Origin: Pirellulales bacterium
GTDB lineage: Bacteria; Planctomycetota; Planctomycetia; Pirellulales; UBA1268
NCBI GenBank assembly: GCA_018401745.1
Contig: JAGYJY010000023.1
Location: 1-60,101, forward strand
Direction: 5' to 3'
DNA: 60,101 nucleotides
Shown: positions 39,285-49,780 of the stretch, one piece after another
How the letters are laid out: each line of letters opens with the position of its first letter
Position numbering within the stretch: the stretch's first letter is position 1
The notes under the pieces: model-generated
The model's input: the letters and a program-made list of their open reading frames with translations, nothing else
Told to the model about the DNA's origin: nothing
Database searches by the model: none
Made by a program: the position numbers and the translations under genes

Positions 39285-41561
39285 GTGACTGTTCGCCACC
39301 TGCTCTGCCTGATGCTCGCCAGCTTCTTTTTTGCCACTGCCGCGAGCGCTGCGGCCCAAGGCGATTTTGCCGATCCCGCCTGGCAGTACACGACGAAGGC
39401 TCCGGCGGCCGGCTGGGAGAAGCCGGGCTTCGACGACTCGGCCTGGAAGACCGGCTTCGGCGGCTTTGGCGATCCCTCAACACCGGGCACCCGTATCAGC
39501 ACCACCTGGTACACGCCAGAGATCTGGCTGCGGCGGACGGTGGAGCTCGACTCCGTGCCTGCGGAGCCCGCCCTGCTGATCCACCACGACGAGGATGCCG
39601 ATGTGTTTATCAACGGCACGAAGGCCGCCAGCTTCACGGGCTTCATCACCGAGTATCGCGTGCACCGCCTCGACGCTGCCGCCGCGAAGCTGCTCACGGC
39701 CGGCAGCAATCTGATCGCTGTCCACTGCACACAAACCGGCGGCGGGCAGTCGATCGACGTGCATCTTGTCGACGCGGCCGCCGTGCCAGCGCTGCCTGCT
39801 CCCAAGCGGCCGGAGCAGCCGTTTGTGTCGGAGCTGATCACCGCTTGGGGCGGCGAGGTCACGCCGGAGAACGCCTGGCGAGAGTATCCGCGGCCGCAGC
39901 TGGTCCGTGACAGCTGGACCAACCTCAATGGCAGCTGGAACTACGCGATCACGCCGATGCTCAGCAGTGCGGCCCCGAGCACCTGGGATGGCGAGATCCT
40001 CGTGCCCTTCGCTGTTGAAGCGAAGCTCTCGGGCGTGCAGCGGCTGCTCCACGACGACCAGGCCCTCTGGTATTCGCGGGAGATTCAGGCCACGGCGACG
40101 GCCGGCCGTCGCACCCTGCTCCACTTCGAAGCCTGCGACTACCGGATGACCGCCTGGCTCAACGGCATCGAGGTCGGGCAGCACACTGGTGGCAACCTAC
40201 CGTTCTCGTTTGACATCACCGAGGCCCTCGGCCATGGCAGCGACGACGGCATAAGCATGCTTGTGGTCCGCGTGGAAGACGCCACCGGCGACTACCAGCT
40301 CCGCGGCAAACAGAACGTGCAGCCGCACGGGATCTTCTACACGCAGGTCTCCGGCATCTACGGAACCGTCTGGCTCGAGGAGGTGCCCGAGACCTACCTG
40401 CGTGACATTTTCGTGGAGACCAGCTGCGACGGCACCGTCACCTTCAGGCTCGACGTCGTCGGACCGCAGCAGGAGAGTGAGCTGATCGCCTCGCTCGGCG
40501 GCAAGCGAGTGGCCTCTGCCAAAGTCGCCACCGCCAGCGAGCCGATCACGCTGAGCATCGCCGACCCCCAGCTCTGGAGCCCCGACTCCCCGACGCTCTA
40601 CGACCTCGAGCTTCGCATCGGCAGCGACCGCGTGACGAGCTACTTCGGCATCCGAGAAGTCGGCCGCGTCAAAGATGCCGACGGCCACTGGCGGTTTACC
40701 CTCAATGGCGAGCCGATCTTCCACTTTGGCCCGCTCGACCAGGGCTGGTGGCCCGACGGCCTGCTGACGCCTCCCTCCGACGAGGCAATGCGGTGGGACG
40801 TCGACTATCTCAAGGCCGCCGGCTTCAACATGATCCGCAAGCACATCAAGGTGGAGCCGCGGCGGTTCTACACCTACTGCGATCAGGTCGGCATGCTGCT
40901 CTGGCAGGACCATGTGGCGGGCTTCCCCAATCCTCCCTGGACGAGGCTCGACCCAAACCCCACCGACATCGAGTGGCCCGTGGCGGCCCGTGAGCAGTTC
41001 ATGGACGAGCTCGACACGATGATCACCCAGCTCGACACCCATCCGAGCATCGTCGTCTGGGTGCCGTTTAACGAGGCCTGGGGTCAGCACCGCACGGTCG
41101 AGGTGGGCGAGTGGACCGTGGCCCGCGATCCCTCGCGGCTGGTCAACATCGCCAGCGGCGGCAACTTCTGGCCAGCTGGCCACATTGTCGACGAGCACCG
41201 CTACCCCCATCCCGGCTTTCCCTTTGAGCTCGACACCAACGGCCGCTTCGACGACTTCATCAAGGTCGTCGGTGAGTTTGGAGGCCACGGGCTGCCGGTG
41301 CAGGGCCACCTCTGGGACACCTCCACCCGCAACTGGGGCTACGGGAGCCTGCCGAAAACCAAGGCGGAATACCTCGAACGGTATCAGGAGTCGATCCGTC
41401 GGCTCGTGGAGCTCAAGGGGCAGGGCATCGCTGCGGGTGTTTACACCCAGACGACTGATGTGGAAGGAGAGATCAATGGCCTGATCACCTACGACCGGGC
41501 CGAAATCAAGATCCCCGCCGAGCAGCTCAAAGCGCTGCACCAGCCGCTCTACAACGAGTAA
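39285..41561 (+). CDS. Secreted glycoside hydrolase family 2 protein
   Basis: This 758-residue exported glycosidase has a signal peptide (1 to about 24), then sugar-binding jelly-roll segments including a PA14/carbohydrate-binding-like opening (WEKPGFDDSAWK). A GH2 immunoglobulin-like domain and a TIM barrel follow. The acid/base Glu lies in VVWVPFNEAWGQ (near residue 597) and a likely nucleophile Glu in VVGEFGGHG (near 664). GH2 contains beta-galactosidases, glucuronidases and mannosidases, and which one applies here is not determined. Start GTG 39285 is chosen for GAGGTG upstream and because the longer frame has no signal peptide. Adjacency to galactokinase makes beta-galactoside degradation plausible. 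Confidence 0.9.
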   Translation: MTVRHLLCLMLASFFFATAASAAAQGDFADPAWQYTTKAPAAGWEKPGFDDSAWKTGFGGFGDPSTPGTRISTTWYTPEIWLRRTVELDSVPAEPALLIHHDEDADVFINGTKAASFTGFITEYRVHRLDAAAAKLLTAGSNLIAVHCTQTGGGQSIDVHLVDAAAVPALPAPKRPEQPFVSELITAWGGEVTPENAWREYPRPQLVRDSWTNLNGSWNYAITPMLSSAAPSTWDGEILVPFAVEAKLSGVQRLLHDDQALWYSREIQATATAGRRTLLHFEACDYRMTAWLNGIEVGQHTGGNLPFSFDITEALGHGSDDGISMLVVRVEDATGDYQLRGKQNVQPHGIFYTQVSGIYGTVWLEEVPETYLRDIFVETSCDGTVTFRLDVVGPQQESELIASLGGKRVASAKVATASEPITLSIADPQLWSPDSPTLYDLELRIGSDRVTSYFGIREVGRVKDADGHWRFTLNGEPIFHFGPLDQGWWPDGLLTPPSDEAMRWDVDYLKAAGFNMIRKHIKVEPRRFYTYCDQVGMLLWQDHVAGFPNPPWTRLDPNPTDIEWPVAAREQFMDELDTMITQLDTHPSIVVWVPFNEAWGQHRTVEVGEWTVARDPSRLVNIASGGNFWPAGHIVDEHRYPHPGFPFELDTNGRFDDFIKVVGEFGGHGLPVQGHLWDTSTRNWGYGSLPKTKAEYLERYQESIRRLVELKGQGIAAGVYTQTTDVEGEINGLITYDRAEIKIPAEQLKALHQPLYNE

Positions 41562-41617
41562 ACGCAGCCTGCGAAGCTGTGTCTCGCTAAAGGTCGCGTA
41601 GCGTCTAAAGCCCCCGC

Positions 41618-43114
41618 TCAGGCCGTTCCCGCCGGGTCATTGAGCCCGGTGACCTGAAAGATCTCCATCGGCTCTTTGCCCTTGAGTGGCACGACCCCCA
41701 ACGATCTTCCCGTGAAGGCATGAGCCACCCGCAGCCAGGTGGGGCGACTCACGCACACCGCTCCGGGCACAGCCGCCTGCTCGATTCGCGACGCGGTGTT
41801 CACGGTGTCTCCCCAGATGTCGTACTGATACTTGCGGCGGCCGACCACGCCGGCAAAGACCGGCCCACAGTGGATGCCAATCCGCACCTGCCAATGGGGC
41901 GGCACTCGTGCGATCTCCTCCACCATTTCAAGACCAGCACGAACGCTGGTCACCGCTGGATCCATCCCGCTGCCCAGGCCTGCTGCCGCCATGAAGGCGT
42001 CGCCGATCGTCTTGATCTTCTCGAGGCCATAGCGGCCGCTGGCCTCTTCCTGCAGTTCCACCATCGTCTGCAGGTGTATGAGCAGATTCTCCGGCGTAGC
42101 CCGCTCCGAAAACGCGGTGAAGCCCACGACATCACAAAACAACACACCCACGTCGTCAAACCGACGCGGCTTTACCGCATGATGCTCCTTGAGCTCAGCC
42201 GCCACATCCGGTGGCAGGATCACGTGCAGCAGCTCGTCCGACCGCAGCTTCTCCTGCTCGATGCGATCGAGATAGGCCTGCTCCCGATCGCGGAGCCGTT
42301 TCTTTTCAAGACTCGCACCAATGCGTGTCCGTAAGAACACCGGATCGCACGGCTTGCGGAGGTGGTCGTCGGCGCCGAGGGCGATGCACCGCACCACCGT
42401 CTGCGGATCGTCGTCGGCCGACAAGACAATCACGGGGATCGCCCGCAGCTGCGGATCCGCCTTGAGCTGCTCAAGCACGCTCATGCCGTCGAGCTTTGGC
42501 ATCCAGAGGTCGAGCAAAATCAGGTCAAACGCCTGCTGCCGCACCTGCTCAAGGCACGCCATCCCATCCGCCGCAAAGCCCACCTCGTGGCCGAGCTGCA
42601 CCAGGCGTCGCGAGAGCATCTCGCGGTTCTCCGGGCTGTCGTCCACAACGAGGATCCTGCCCGGCTGGCCGGTCGGCAGCTGCACATCGACCGTGTCGCG
42701 CTGCATGGCCGGCTGAGCGACAGGGCCGACGACGACCCGCTCGGCCACCACCGCAAGCAGCCGCTCGGCCGCTTGCCGGATCTTCATCACGTCCGCTGCA
42801 ATGCTTTCCTCGCCAGCAGCCGTCGCCTCTTCGGCCACCAGGTCCGTGTAGCCGATGATCTGATTGAGCGGCTCGCGAACCTCGCGATCGATCGTCTCCG
42901 GGGCAACAGGCGTGATCGTGCTGGCCGCCGGCGCGAGCGTCGACTCGATCACCGCCAGCAGCCGCTGCCCGGCAGCGTGAATCGAGCGGAGATCAGCGAC
43001 GATCTGTTGGCAGCCCGCCGCCGCCGCATCCTCGCTCGCAATCTCGCTGTAGCCGAGAATGTGGTTCAGCGGTGAACGCAGCTCATGTCCAATCGAAGCG
43101 GGAGGGCTGCTCAT
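41618..43114 (-). CDS. Class III adenylate cyclase with two HisKA-like segments and a receiver domain
   Basis: The 498-residue soluble protein starts with HELRSPLNHILGYSE (His10), the dimerisation and phosphoacceptor box of histidine kinases. A second copy REVREPLNQIIGYTD follows at about 77-91 with the His replaced by Arg. No ATP-binding domain follows either. A receiver domain (RILVVDDS at 153-160, phosphoacceptor Asp202) precedes a class III cyclase domain with metal Asp328 and Asp372. Lys368 and Asp432 (QYDIWG) are the residues that select ATP over GTP, so cAMP is the predicted product. The first ATG overlaps the stop of the preceding response regulator (ATGA), marking a coupled operon with the hybrid kinase upstream. 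Confidence 0.9.
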   Translation of the reverse strand: MSSPPASIGHELRSPLNHILGYSEIASEDAAAAGCQQIVADLRSIHAAGQRLLAVIESTLAPAASTITPVAPETIDREVREPLNQIIGYTDLVAEEATAAGEESIAADVMKIRQAAERLLAVVAERVVVGPVAQPAMQRDTVDVQLPTGQPGRILVVDDSPENREMLSRRLVQLGHEVGFAADGMACLEQVRQQAFDLILLDLWMPKLDGMSVLEQLKADPQLRAIPVIVLSADDDPQTVVRCIALGADDHLRKPCDPVFLRTRIGASLEKKRLRDREQAYLDRIEQEKLRSDELLHVILPPDVAAELKEHHAVKPRRFDDVGVLFCDVVGFTAFSERATPENLLIHLQTMVELQEEASGRYGLEKIKTIGDAFMAAAGLGSGMDPAVTSVRAGLEMVEEIARVPPHWQVRIGIHCGPVFAGVVGRRKYQYDIWGDTVNTASRIEQAAVPGAVCVSRPTWLRVAHAFTGRSLGVVPLKGKEPMEIFQVTGLNDPAGTA

Positions 43115-43485
43115 GCGTCACGAGGCCCGAGGAAGGCCTCGATCTTCTCAAGCAGCCGCGCCAGCTCCACAGGCTTGGTTTCGTATTCGTCGCAGCCAGC
43201 CTCGAGCGCCTTTTCGCGATCGCCGGCCATGGCGTGGGCGGTGAGGGCGATGATCGGCACGGCGGCGGTTGCGGGAGCAGCCTTGATCCTCCGCGTCGCC
43301 TCCCAGCCATCGATCAGTGGGATGTTCATGTCCATCAGGATCAGTTCAGGGGCCTCCGACGCCGCCTTCGCCACCGCCTCCTCGCCATCGACCGCAAGCA
43401 GCACGGTGTAGCCCTTCCGCTGGAGCCGTCGCGAGAGCATGTCGCGATTGAGTTCGTTGTCTTCGACGAGCAGGATCGTGGGCAT
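43111..43485 (-). CDS. Stand-alone response regulator (receiver domain only)
   Basis: This 124-residue single-domain CheY-like protein has the acidic pair in LLVEDNELN, the phosphoacceptor in LMDMNIPLIDG, the Thr in IIALTAHAM and the conserved Lys in YETKPVEL, so it is phosphorylatable. It has no output domain. Sitting between a hybrid histidine kinase and a cyclase with its own receiver, it probably shuttles phosphate or competes for it. Start at 43485 is chosen because the receiver fold begins immediately; the frame is open further upstream but overlaps the kinase gene. No strong ribosome binding site is visible. Confidence 0.92.
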   Translation of the reverse strand: MPTILLVEDNELNRDMLSRRLQRKGYTVLLAVDGEEAVAKAASEAPELILMDMNIPLIDGWEATRRIKAAPATAAVPIIALTAHAMAGDREKALEAGCDEYETKPVELARLLEKIEAFLGPRDA

Positions 43486-43516
43486 GGGAGATTCAGAGAA
43501 CGGGGAAGAGGTCGGT

Positions 43517-45700
43517 TTAGTGTATCGACGTCGGCAGCGGAGCGATCTGGAGCCGCTCGCGAAGATAGCTGGCCACATCCCGGGCGGTCGTTGGGCTCTT
43601 CGAGATGATATCGACGATGCCACCATTCATCTGAGCTCGTTGGGCCGGGGTGATATCCATGGCCGACACGATCACGACGGGGATGCTCTCGCAGCCGGGA
43701 AGCTTGCGAAACTGTGAGAGAAACTCAAAGCCGTCCATCTCTGGCATCATCAGGTCGAGAAGGATCACCGCTGGCAGCTCCGCCTGCACCTGCTCAAGGG
43801 CCACCCGGCCGTTTTCGGCTTCGCTCACCCTCCAGCCGTCTCGGCCGAGTAGCCGCACGAGCTGCTCACGGCTGGCCGCGTCGTCTTCCACCACGAGCAC
43901 GGGCCGGTTGCTGCGGTCTGCCCGGTAGGCGGCCATCAGCTCACCGAGCCGACTCCAGTCAACCGGCTTGGTGAGGAACTGCGAGGCACCAACGGCCACC
44001 CCCATCTCACGGCTGTCGGTCACCGTGACCACGACCACGGGAATGTGGGAGGTCGTCGGATCATTGCGGAGCGTCGTCACCACCTCCCAGCCATCCATCT
44101 CTGGCATCATCACGTCGGTGGTGACCGCCATCGGCTGCAGCCGCCGCGCTATCTCCACACCGTCGCGGCCGTTGGCGGCGAGGTGCACATCAAACCCCTC
44201 CTTGGTCAGGAAGCGGTCCATCAGTTCGAGCATCACTGGGTCATCGTCGATCACCAGGATCGAAGGCCGCTTCCCCTTACCGGTCTCTCGCCTGTAGGGA
44301 TCGAAGGCTGATCCCACCGCGGTCGCCTCTGTGCTCTCAACCGGGAGAGTAACGGTGAAGGTCGATCCCTTTCCCTGCTCGCTCTCCACGGTAATGTCGC
44401 CGCCGAGCATGCGACAAAAGCGACGGCTGATCGCCAGCCCAAGGCCGGTGCCTCCAAAGCGTCGGGTCGTGCTGGAGTCGGCCTGGGAGAACGGCTGAAA
44501 GAGCTTGGCAACGTGCTGGGGTGTCATGCCGATGCCGGTGTCGCTCAACTGAAACATCAGCACATCGCCGCCCGCTTCGGCATGGCGAGACACCAACAGC
44601 TGAATCCTTCCTCGCTCGCAAAACTTCGCCGCGTTGCTCAGCAGATTGATCAGCGTCTGCCGCACCTTGGTCAGGTCGCTCCGCATCGTGCCGCAGTCGC
44701 TCGCCACCCGCACCTCGAGCGTGTTCTCATTCTGCCGTAGCAGCGGCTGCACGGTGTTTTCCACGTCGCGGACGACGCTGGCGACATCAAAGCCCTCAAG
44801 AAACACCGTCATCTTCCCGCTCTCGATCTTGGAAATATCGAGCACGTCGTTGATCAGGGCCAACAGATGACGACCGGCGCCATGAATCTTGTTGAGGTCA
44901 CCGACAACCTCGTCGGTCTCCATCTCGTCAAACTCCTCCATCAGCATTTCGCTGTAGCCGATGATGGCGTTCATCGGCGTGCGGAGTTCGTGGCTCATGT
45001 TGGCCAGAAACATCGACTTGGCGTAGTTGGCCTCGACGGCCGCATCGCGGGCCCTGAGCAGGTCGACGTTCATCTGCTCGTTGGCGATCTCCGCCCGGAG
45101 CCGCTGGATGGCCACACCGACCTGGGAGCCGAGTGAGAGCAGCAGCGGCAGCCAGCGGCGGCACCAGCGGGCATCATGCGGACCAGCTTCGACATGAAGC
45201 CGCCCGATCTGTTCGTCACGGGCGCGGATCGGAATCCAAAAGTTTCCGGCCAATCCCTCGTTCATCGCCGATTCGAGCACACCGTCGAACGCATCTGATC
45301 CATACGGCATGGGGAGCAGTTCCGTGCGGATCGAGATCCCTGTCTCCCCGTCGTTATTTTCCGGTAGAAAGCAGTAGCCTGCCGCCGGAAACATCTCAGG
45401 GTGAACCGCGGCAAGCGCAAGATCCTCGATGACCATCAGCTCACGGCACACACGATCGAGGACGTCCTCTTCCGACCGAAGTTCCTGCAGGATCGTGTCG
45501 ACGCGGGTCTGCAGCGCCAGTTCTTCGCCGCGGGCAACGAGCTTCTGCTCGCGCTCGTTGGCCTCTTCGAGCGCCGCCATCAGTTCGGCCGCATGGGCGT
45601 TGGCATCGGCAAGCGACAGCACCTGCTGTTGCAGCCCTGCCATCTCCTGCTGGAGGGCAGCGAGCTGGGCCTCAAGCTGTTCCTCGCGGGGCGTTGTCAT
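43517..45700 (-). CDS. Hybrid sensor histidine kinase with two C-terminal receiver domains
   Basis: The 727-residue cytoplasmic kinase has an N-terminal coiled coil (about 5-60), a GAF-like sensory region (about 65-200), and HisKA with [17 protein letters not shown] (His237). An intact HATPase follows ([24 protein letters not shown]), then two receivers in tandem with Asp in [11 protein letters not shown] and [12 protein letters not shown]. No membrane helix is present, so the signal is intracellular, perhaps bound by the GAF-like fold. It is upstream of the single receiver and the cyclase on the same strand with small gaps. A phosphorelay ending in cAMP synthesis is the likely arrangement, by inference. 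Confidence 0.93.
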   Translation of the reverse strand: MTTPREEQLEAQLAALQQEMAGLQQQVLSLADANAHAAELMAALEEANEREQKLVARGEELALQTRVDTILQELRSEEDVLDRVCRELMVIEDLALAAVHPEMFPAAGYCFLPENNDGETGISIRTELLPMPYGSDAFDGVLESAMNEGLAGNFWIPIRARDEQIGRLHVEAGPHDARWCRRWLPLLLSLGSQVGVAIQRLRAEIANEQMNVDLLRARDAAVEANYAKSMFLANMSHELRTPMNAIIGYSEMLMEEFDEMETDEVVGDLNKIHGAGRHLLALINDVLDISKIESGKMTVFLEGFDVASVVRDVENTVQPLLRQNENTLEVRVASDCGTMRSDLTKVRQTLINLLSNAAKFCERGRIQLLVSRHAEAGGDVLMFQLSDTGIGMTPQHVAKLFQPFSQADSSTTRRFGGTGLGLAISRRFCRMLGGDITVESEQGKGSTFTVTLPVESTEATAVGSAFDPYRRETGKGKRPSILVIDDDPVMLELMDRFLTKEGFDVHLAANGRDGVEIARRLQPMAVTTDVMMPEMDGWEVVTTLRNDPTTSHIPVVVVTVTDSREMGVAVGASQFLTKPVDWSRLGELMAAYRADRSNRPVLVVEDDAASREQLVRLLGRDGWRVSEAENGRVALEQVQAELPAVILLDLMMPEMDGFEFLSQFRKLPGCESIPVVIVSAMDITPAQRAQMNGGIVDIISKSPTTARDVASYLRERLQIAPLPTSIH

Positions 45701-45755
45701 AGTGGCAGATCGCAGGGGGATTCGGAAAAACCGGAATCGTGTTCTTGGGGTGGCA

Positions 45756-46376
45756 TCAGATAAAGAGCGTCACCTTGGACCGAGAGGCGTCGCCCAGGTA
45801 GGTCGCCACGCCGCCGTAGTCGATGCCGGGCAGCAGCTCTTCACGGCTGATGCCCATCACGCCCATCGACATCTCACAGGCCACCAGCCGCACGCCGAGC
45901 TCCTGCACCATCTCCATCATTTCCGGCAACGACTGCACGTTCTTCTGCTTCATCAGCATTTTGAAAAAGACCGGCCCCATGCCAGCCATGTTCATCCGAC
46001 TGGTCGGCACGCTGTTCGGCCCGCCTGGGAGCATCATCGCAGCCATCTTCTGCCCCACCGACTTGCCGGCGTAGGTGGTCTTCACCTTCAGAGCCGAAAG
46101 CCCCCAGAACGTGAAAAACATCGACGACTCCATGCCCATCGCCACTGCGCCAGAGGCGATCGTCAGGGCGGCAAAGAGTCGGTCCATGTCGCCACTAAAG
46201 GCCACGATCGTGCAGCGATCCTCAGGGCAGGCCGCCTTGAGCTCCGTCACCGACGCCTTGAGGTCGGCAAGCGTCTGCTCAAGGCTGGCAAACGCCGCCC
46301 CACACCGTTTCTCAACGGCGGCATCCACCAAGGCGGCGAGATCTTCCGGCGGTTGAGACGACGAATCGCTGGCCAT
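45756..46376 (-). CDS. DsrE/DsrF/DrsH-like family protein
   Basis: This 206-residue protein has an N-terminal helical region and a DsrE_2-type fold, [40 protein letters not shown] conserved cysteine lies in [12 protein letters not shown] near residue 166. Such proteins handle persulfide sulfur or act as peroxiredoxin-like oxidoreductases. A TusA-type protein is encoded immediately upstream on the same strand, a pairing common in sulfur-transfer modules. Start at 46376 is chosen for the AGGAAG upstream and because the frame further upstream overlaps tusA. No signal peptide is visible, although several hydrophobic stretches suggest membrane association. Confidence 0.85.
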   Translation of the reverse strand: MASDSSSQPPEDLAALVDAAVEKRCGAAFASLEQTLADLKASVTELKAACPEDRCTIVAFSGDMDRLFAALTIASGAVAMGMESSMFFTFWGLSALKVKTTYAGKSVGQKMAAMMLPGGPNSVPTSRMNMAGMGPVFFKMLMKQKNVQSLPEMMEMVQELGVRLVACEMSMGVMGISREELLPGIDYGGVATYLGDASRSKVTLFI

Positions 46377-46401
46377 CACTGAATCTCTTCTTCCTGGGGG
46401 T

Positions 46402-46626
46402 TTAGGCGTGACGGAGAACCGCGGTCTGTGAACCATCAGCCTCGGAGAAGGCGTCGAGGTGATGGCCCATCTTTCGCACCCAGGCCTCGACATCAGCCTT
46501 GAACGACGGATCGGAGGCGGTCACCGTCAGCGTGTCACCGCTGGCGAGCTCCTTCATCGCCCGCGAGATCCGCACGATAGGAACGGGGCAGCTGAGGCCT
46601 CCGCAATCCAGATCGACATTCGCCAT
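46402..46626 (-). CDS. tusA: TusA family sulfurtransferase
   Basis: This 74-residue protein of the TusA/SirA family carries the strict sulfur-binding motif CPVP, with Cys13 in GGLSCPVPIVRIS, and the ASDPSFKADVEAWVRKMGH segment typical of the fold. It transfers persulfide sulfur between proteins. GGAGGA lies upstream of the ATG. It is followed by the DsrE-like gene 25 bases downstream, forming a pair. No tusBCD, tusE, sox or dsr genes are nearby, so the acceptor and pathway are unknown; tRNA thiolation or detoxification of reactive sulfur are both possible. Confidence 0.92.
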   Translation of the reverse strand: MANVDLDCGGLSCPVPIVRISRAMKELASGDTLTVTASDPSFKADVEAWVRKMGHHLDAFSEADGSQTAVLRHA

Positions 46627-46742
46627 CCGGTTTCCTCCTCCACGAGATGCCGGGCAGCATCAAGAACTGCTGCCCACTTCAGCATCGTACCCGAAGCCCT
46701 GGAAAACCGGGATTCCAGTCGATCGGCTGCTGGAAAGACGCC

Positions 46743-49700
46743 TCACCGCACCGACATCAGGTAGGCCAGCAGGTCGTTCATCCCGCGGGGATCGATCGAG
46801 CGTTCGAAGCCTTCAGGCATCAGCGAGCGACGGGTATCGATCAGCTCATCGATTTCATCACGTGCCAGCAGATGCTCCACGCCTTCCGCGGCCACGAGCG
46901 TGACGGAAGCGTCGCCCTCGGCCTTGAGCACCCCGGTCACCACACGACCATCGACGCCCACCGCCGTTCGCGCCGTAAACGCCGGAAGCACCTCTCGGTT
47001 GGGGTCGAGAATCCCCAGCAGCATCGCTTCCGGCCCGCGGGCCTGCATGGCCGCCAGGCTCGGCCCCAGCTCGTGCCCTGCTCCCTCGACCTTGTGGCAG
47101 CTCACGCAGTGCTGCCGAAACACGGCCCGGCCAGCAGCCGCATCCCCCGGCTCATCGGGCAGGCTCGCGCTGTAGGCATTGACCATCGTCTGGCGATCCT
47201 CCGGCGGCGGCGGACCGAGCACGGCGATGGCCTCCTCTCGCACAGCGGCATCAGGAAACCGCCACAGCCGTTCAAGCGTCGACTGCCCGGCGCTGCCCAC
47301 CGCTAGGCTGACCATCGGCGATCGCGGCAAGCAGGAGCTGTGCTCGCACGGCGGTTGCCGTCGCGGCCGCCAGGGCTCGCGGCCGCACCGCGTCGGCCAC
47401 CTTGCTGATCGCATCCACCACCAGGGCATCGGCCGACGGCGTTCTCAAGCGGCCCACCGCCTCGATCGTCGCCACCGCCACCGCCGCGTTCTCGTCGCGG
47501 AGGAGCTTTGCGGCCGCAGCAGCCGTCGCCGAATCGAGGCCAGCGAGCGCGAGGCCCCGCGTGGCTTCGGCCCGCTGGGCTGCGGGGCGGCTGGCATCGG
47601 TGGCGATTCTGAGGCAGTCTGCCGCCAGCTGCCGCGACAGCCGCTGCGTTAACTGGCCTGCGTCACCGCCCGACGCAAGCGTGCCGCCGACGGCCAGTGT
47701 CAAGGTCTCCAGCAGCCCGGCTGCCCGCAGCGTTGCCTCATCGCTGGCAGCCGCCGCGGCCATCTCCGCAATGGCGGCCACCGCCGCAGTCAGCTCATGA
47801 GGCCTGCCGCCTCGCCCGATCTGGGCAAACAGCTCGGGCATCACCGCCTGAGCCTGTGGCGACGCCAGCATGTCCTGGCTTTCGATCCACTCCGTCGCGA
47901 TCGCCGCAGCATCCCCGCGATGCATCGCAGAACATGCGGCGATCCGGCACCAGTGGTCTGCCCCGTCGCGTTGCAGCAGCAGCGAGAGCACGGCTCGCCG
48001 CAGCGTGTCGCTCGCCACGCCGCCAGCGGTGCAGGCCAGCTGCAGCCGCACGTCGATCTCCGGCTCTTCGCGAGCCATCCTCAAGAGCGTTTCGTCAACT
48101 GCCGCCCCCGCCTGATGGCGGCTCGACAAAGCCGCCGGCAAGCCGCACGCCAGCTGCCCGCACGCAGGCAATCGGTGCCTGCAGGGCCAGCTGCAGGTCG
48201 CTGGGCGTGAGCACGCCAAGCCCTTCAAGAGCCCAGAGGGCATGCAGCCTGCCGAGCGGCGCGGCCGCCTCGTCGGCCAGCATGCGGCGAAGTGGATCAG
48301 CAGCAGCCGCATCACCGCGGCCCACGAGCAGCCGCTGTGCGGTCTCCCGCTGCCAGGCATTGGGATGGGCCAGCAGCTGCACGAGCTGCTCGGTCGTCGC
48401 ATCCCGCAGCGGCGGTGGCAGCGGCCGCGCGGCCGCATCGCCTGCCGTGAGCCGCCACAGCCGCCCGGCCTCGCGGCCGCTCGTCAGATCGAGGTGCTCC
48501 TTGATGCCGGGCGGCAGGCTCTTGGGGTGCTCGATCACCTCCCGCTGCATGTCGACGATCCACAACGCCCCATCGGGGCCGTTGGCAAACTGCACCGGGC
48601 GAAACCAGATGTCGCGGGAGGCGATCAGCTCGTGCCCCACGTCCACCCGCTCAGCCCGCACGCCCGAGCCGTGCGGCCGCAGTCGCTTGCGGTGCACGAG
48701 GTTGCTCCCCACGTCTCCCATCACAAGCATGCCGTGAAGGTCGCCCACCGCATCGCCCCGCACGACCGTGATGCCGGTCGCGCTGGTGAAATACCCTGCT
48801 GGCCGGCCGCCTCCTTCCACGATACCCGGCACGATCCCGCTGGCCCGCAGCCGCGTCCTCAGCACCCGCCACGGCTCCACAGGGCTGACCCGAAAGACCT
48901 CCGCCTGCGGCCCCTCCACGGCGATGGTCTCGCGGCCGGGCGGTGCGGGGTAGTCGGGATTCCGCCCCAGCATGCGGTCATCGAGCATGCAGCGGATCGC
49001 ATGGTCGCTGTTGCTGCAGACATAGCGGTTGCCGCAGTCGTCAAACGACATGCCGTGCTGGCCGCCGCCGGTTTCTGCTCGCAGGTCGCCTGCCCGCGGA
49101 TCGAAGGAGAAGTCGCGGCCCCGCAGGCTGATCGCCTCGCCGACCGGCTGGCCATCCTCCACCCGCCGCACCTCGCCCCCGCTCGAGCTGGCCGAGCCGT
49201 GGATGCGGTTGTCGATCCCCACGCGAAAGGAGTTGAAGAGCCCCTGCACGTTGCCGGTGCCGAAGCCGGTGAAGACGCGACGCTTTTCATCGGCCCGGCC
49301 GTCGCCATCGGTGTCGCGAAGGAAGAAGATGTCGGGAGCGTCGCCCACAAACACCCCGCCTCCCCAGCAGCAGATCGCCGTTGGCCAGGCAAACCCCTCG
49401 GCAAACACCTCGGCCCGGTCGGGGCGGCCATCGCGATCGTCGTCGTGGAGCAGCCGAATCCGCCCCAGCCGATCCGCTTCGTTTTCGCTGTAGCCCCGCA
49501 TCTCACAGACAAAGAGCCGGCCGTCCTCATCCCAGTCGATCGCCACCGGGCTGGCCAGCAACGGCTCGGCAGCGATCAGCTCGAGGGCGAAGCCCTTGGC
49601 CACCTCCATCGTGCCCAGGGCGTCGCTTGCCGCCACCGGTGGAATCCGGGGAAGGTCGTCGGCGTAGTCTGCCTCGCCTGGCGATGGCTCCTCGGCCACC

Positions 49701-49780
49701 ACGTCCGGCAGCATGACGGCCCAGCCCACAACCGCCGCGGCCACGGCCACGGCCCAGCACTTCAGCAGCGAGCAGTTCAC
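46743..49780 (-). CDS. PVC-type dehydrogenase / HEAT repeat / cytochrome c protein, copy 2 (two frameshifts)
   Basis: This is a second PVC-type secreted redox protein, about 1011 residues once two breaks are corrected: one extra G in a G5 run (48105-48109) and one base between about 47280 and 47310. Signal peptide at about 8-30, then a beta-propeller opening GFALELIAAEPLLASPVAIDWDEDGRLFV, with HEAT-type helices after about 470. The C-terminal heme domain has CVSCH near residue 888 and the terminal SLMPEGFERSIDPRGMNDLLAYLMS block. The overall order matches the copy at 24693-28300, but sequence divergence is high. The start ATG overlaps the ceramidase stop by four bases, so both are translated from one mRNA. 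Confidence 0.82.
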
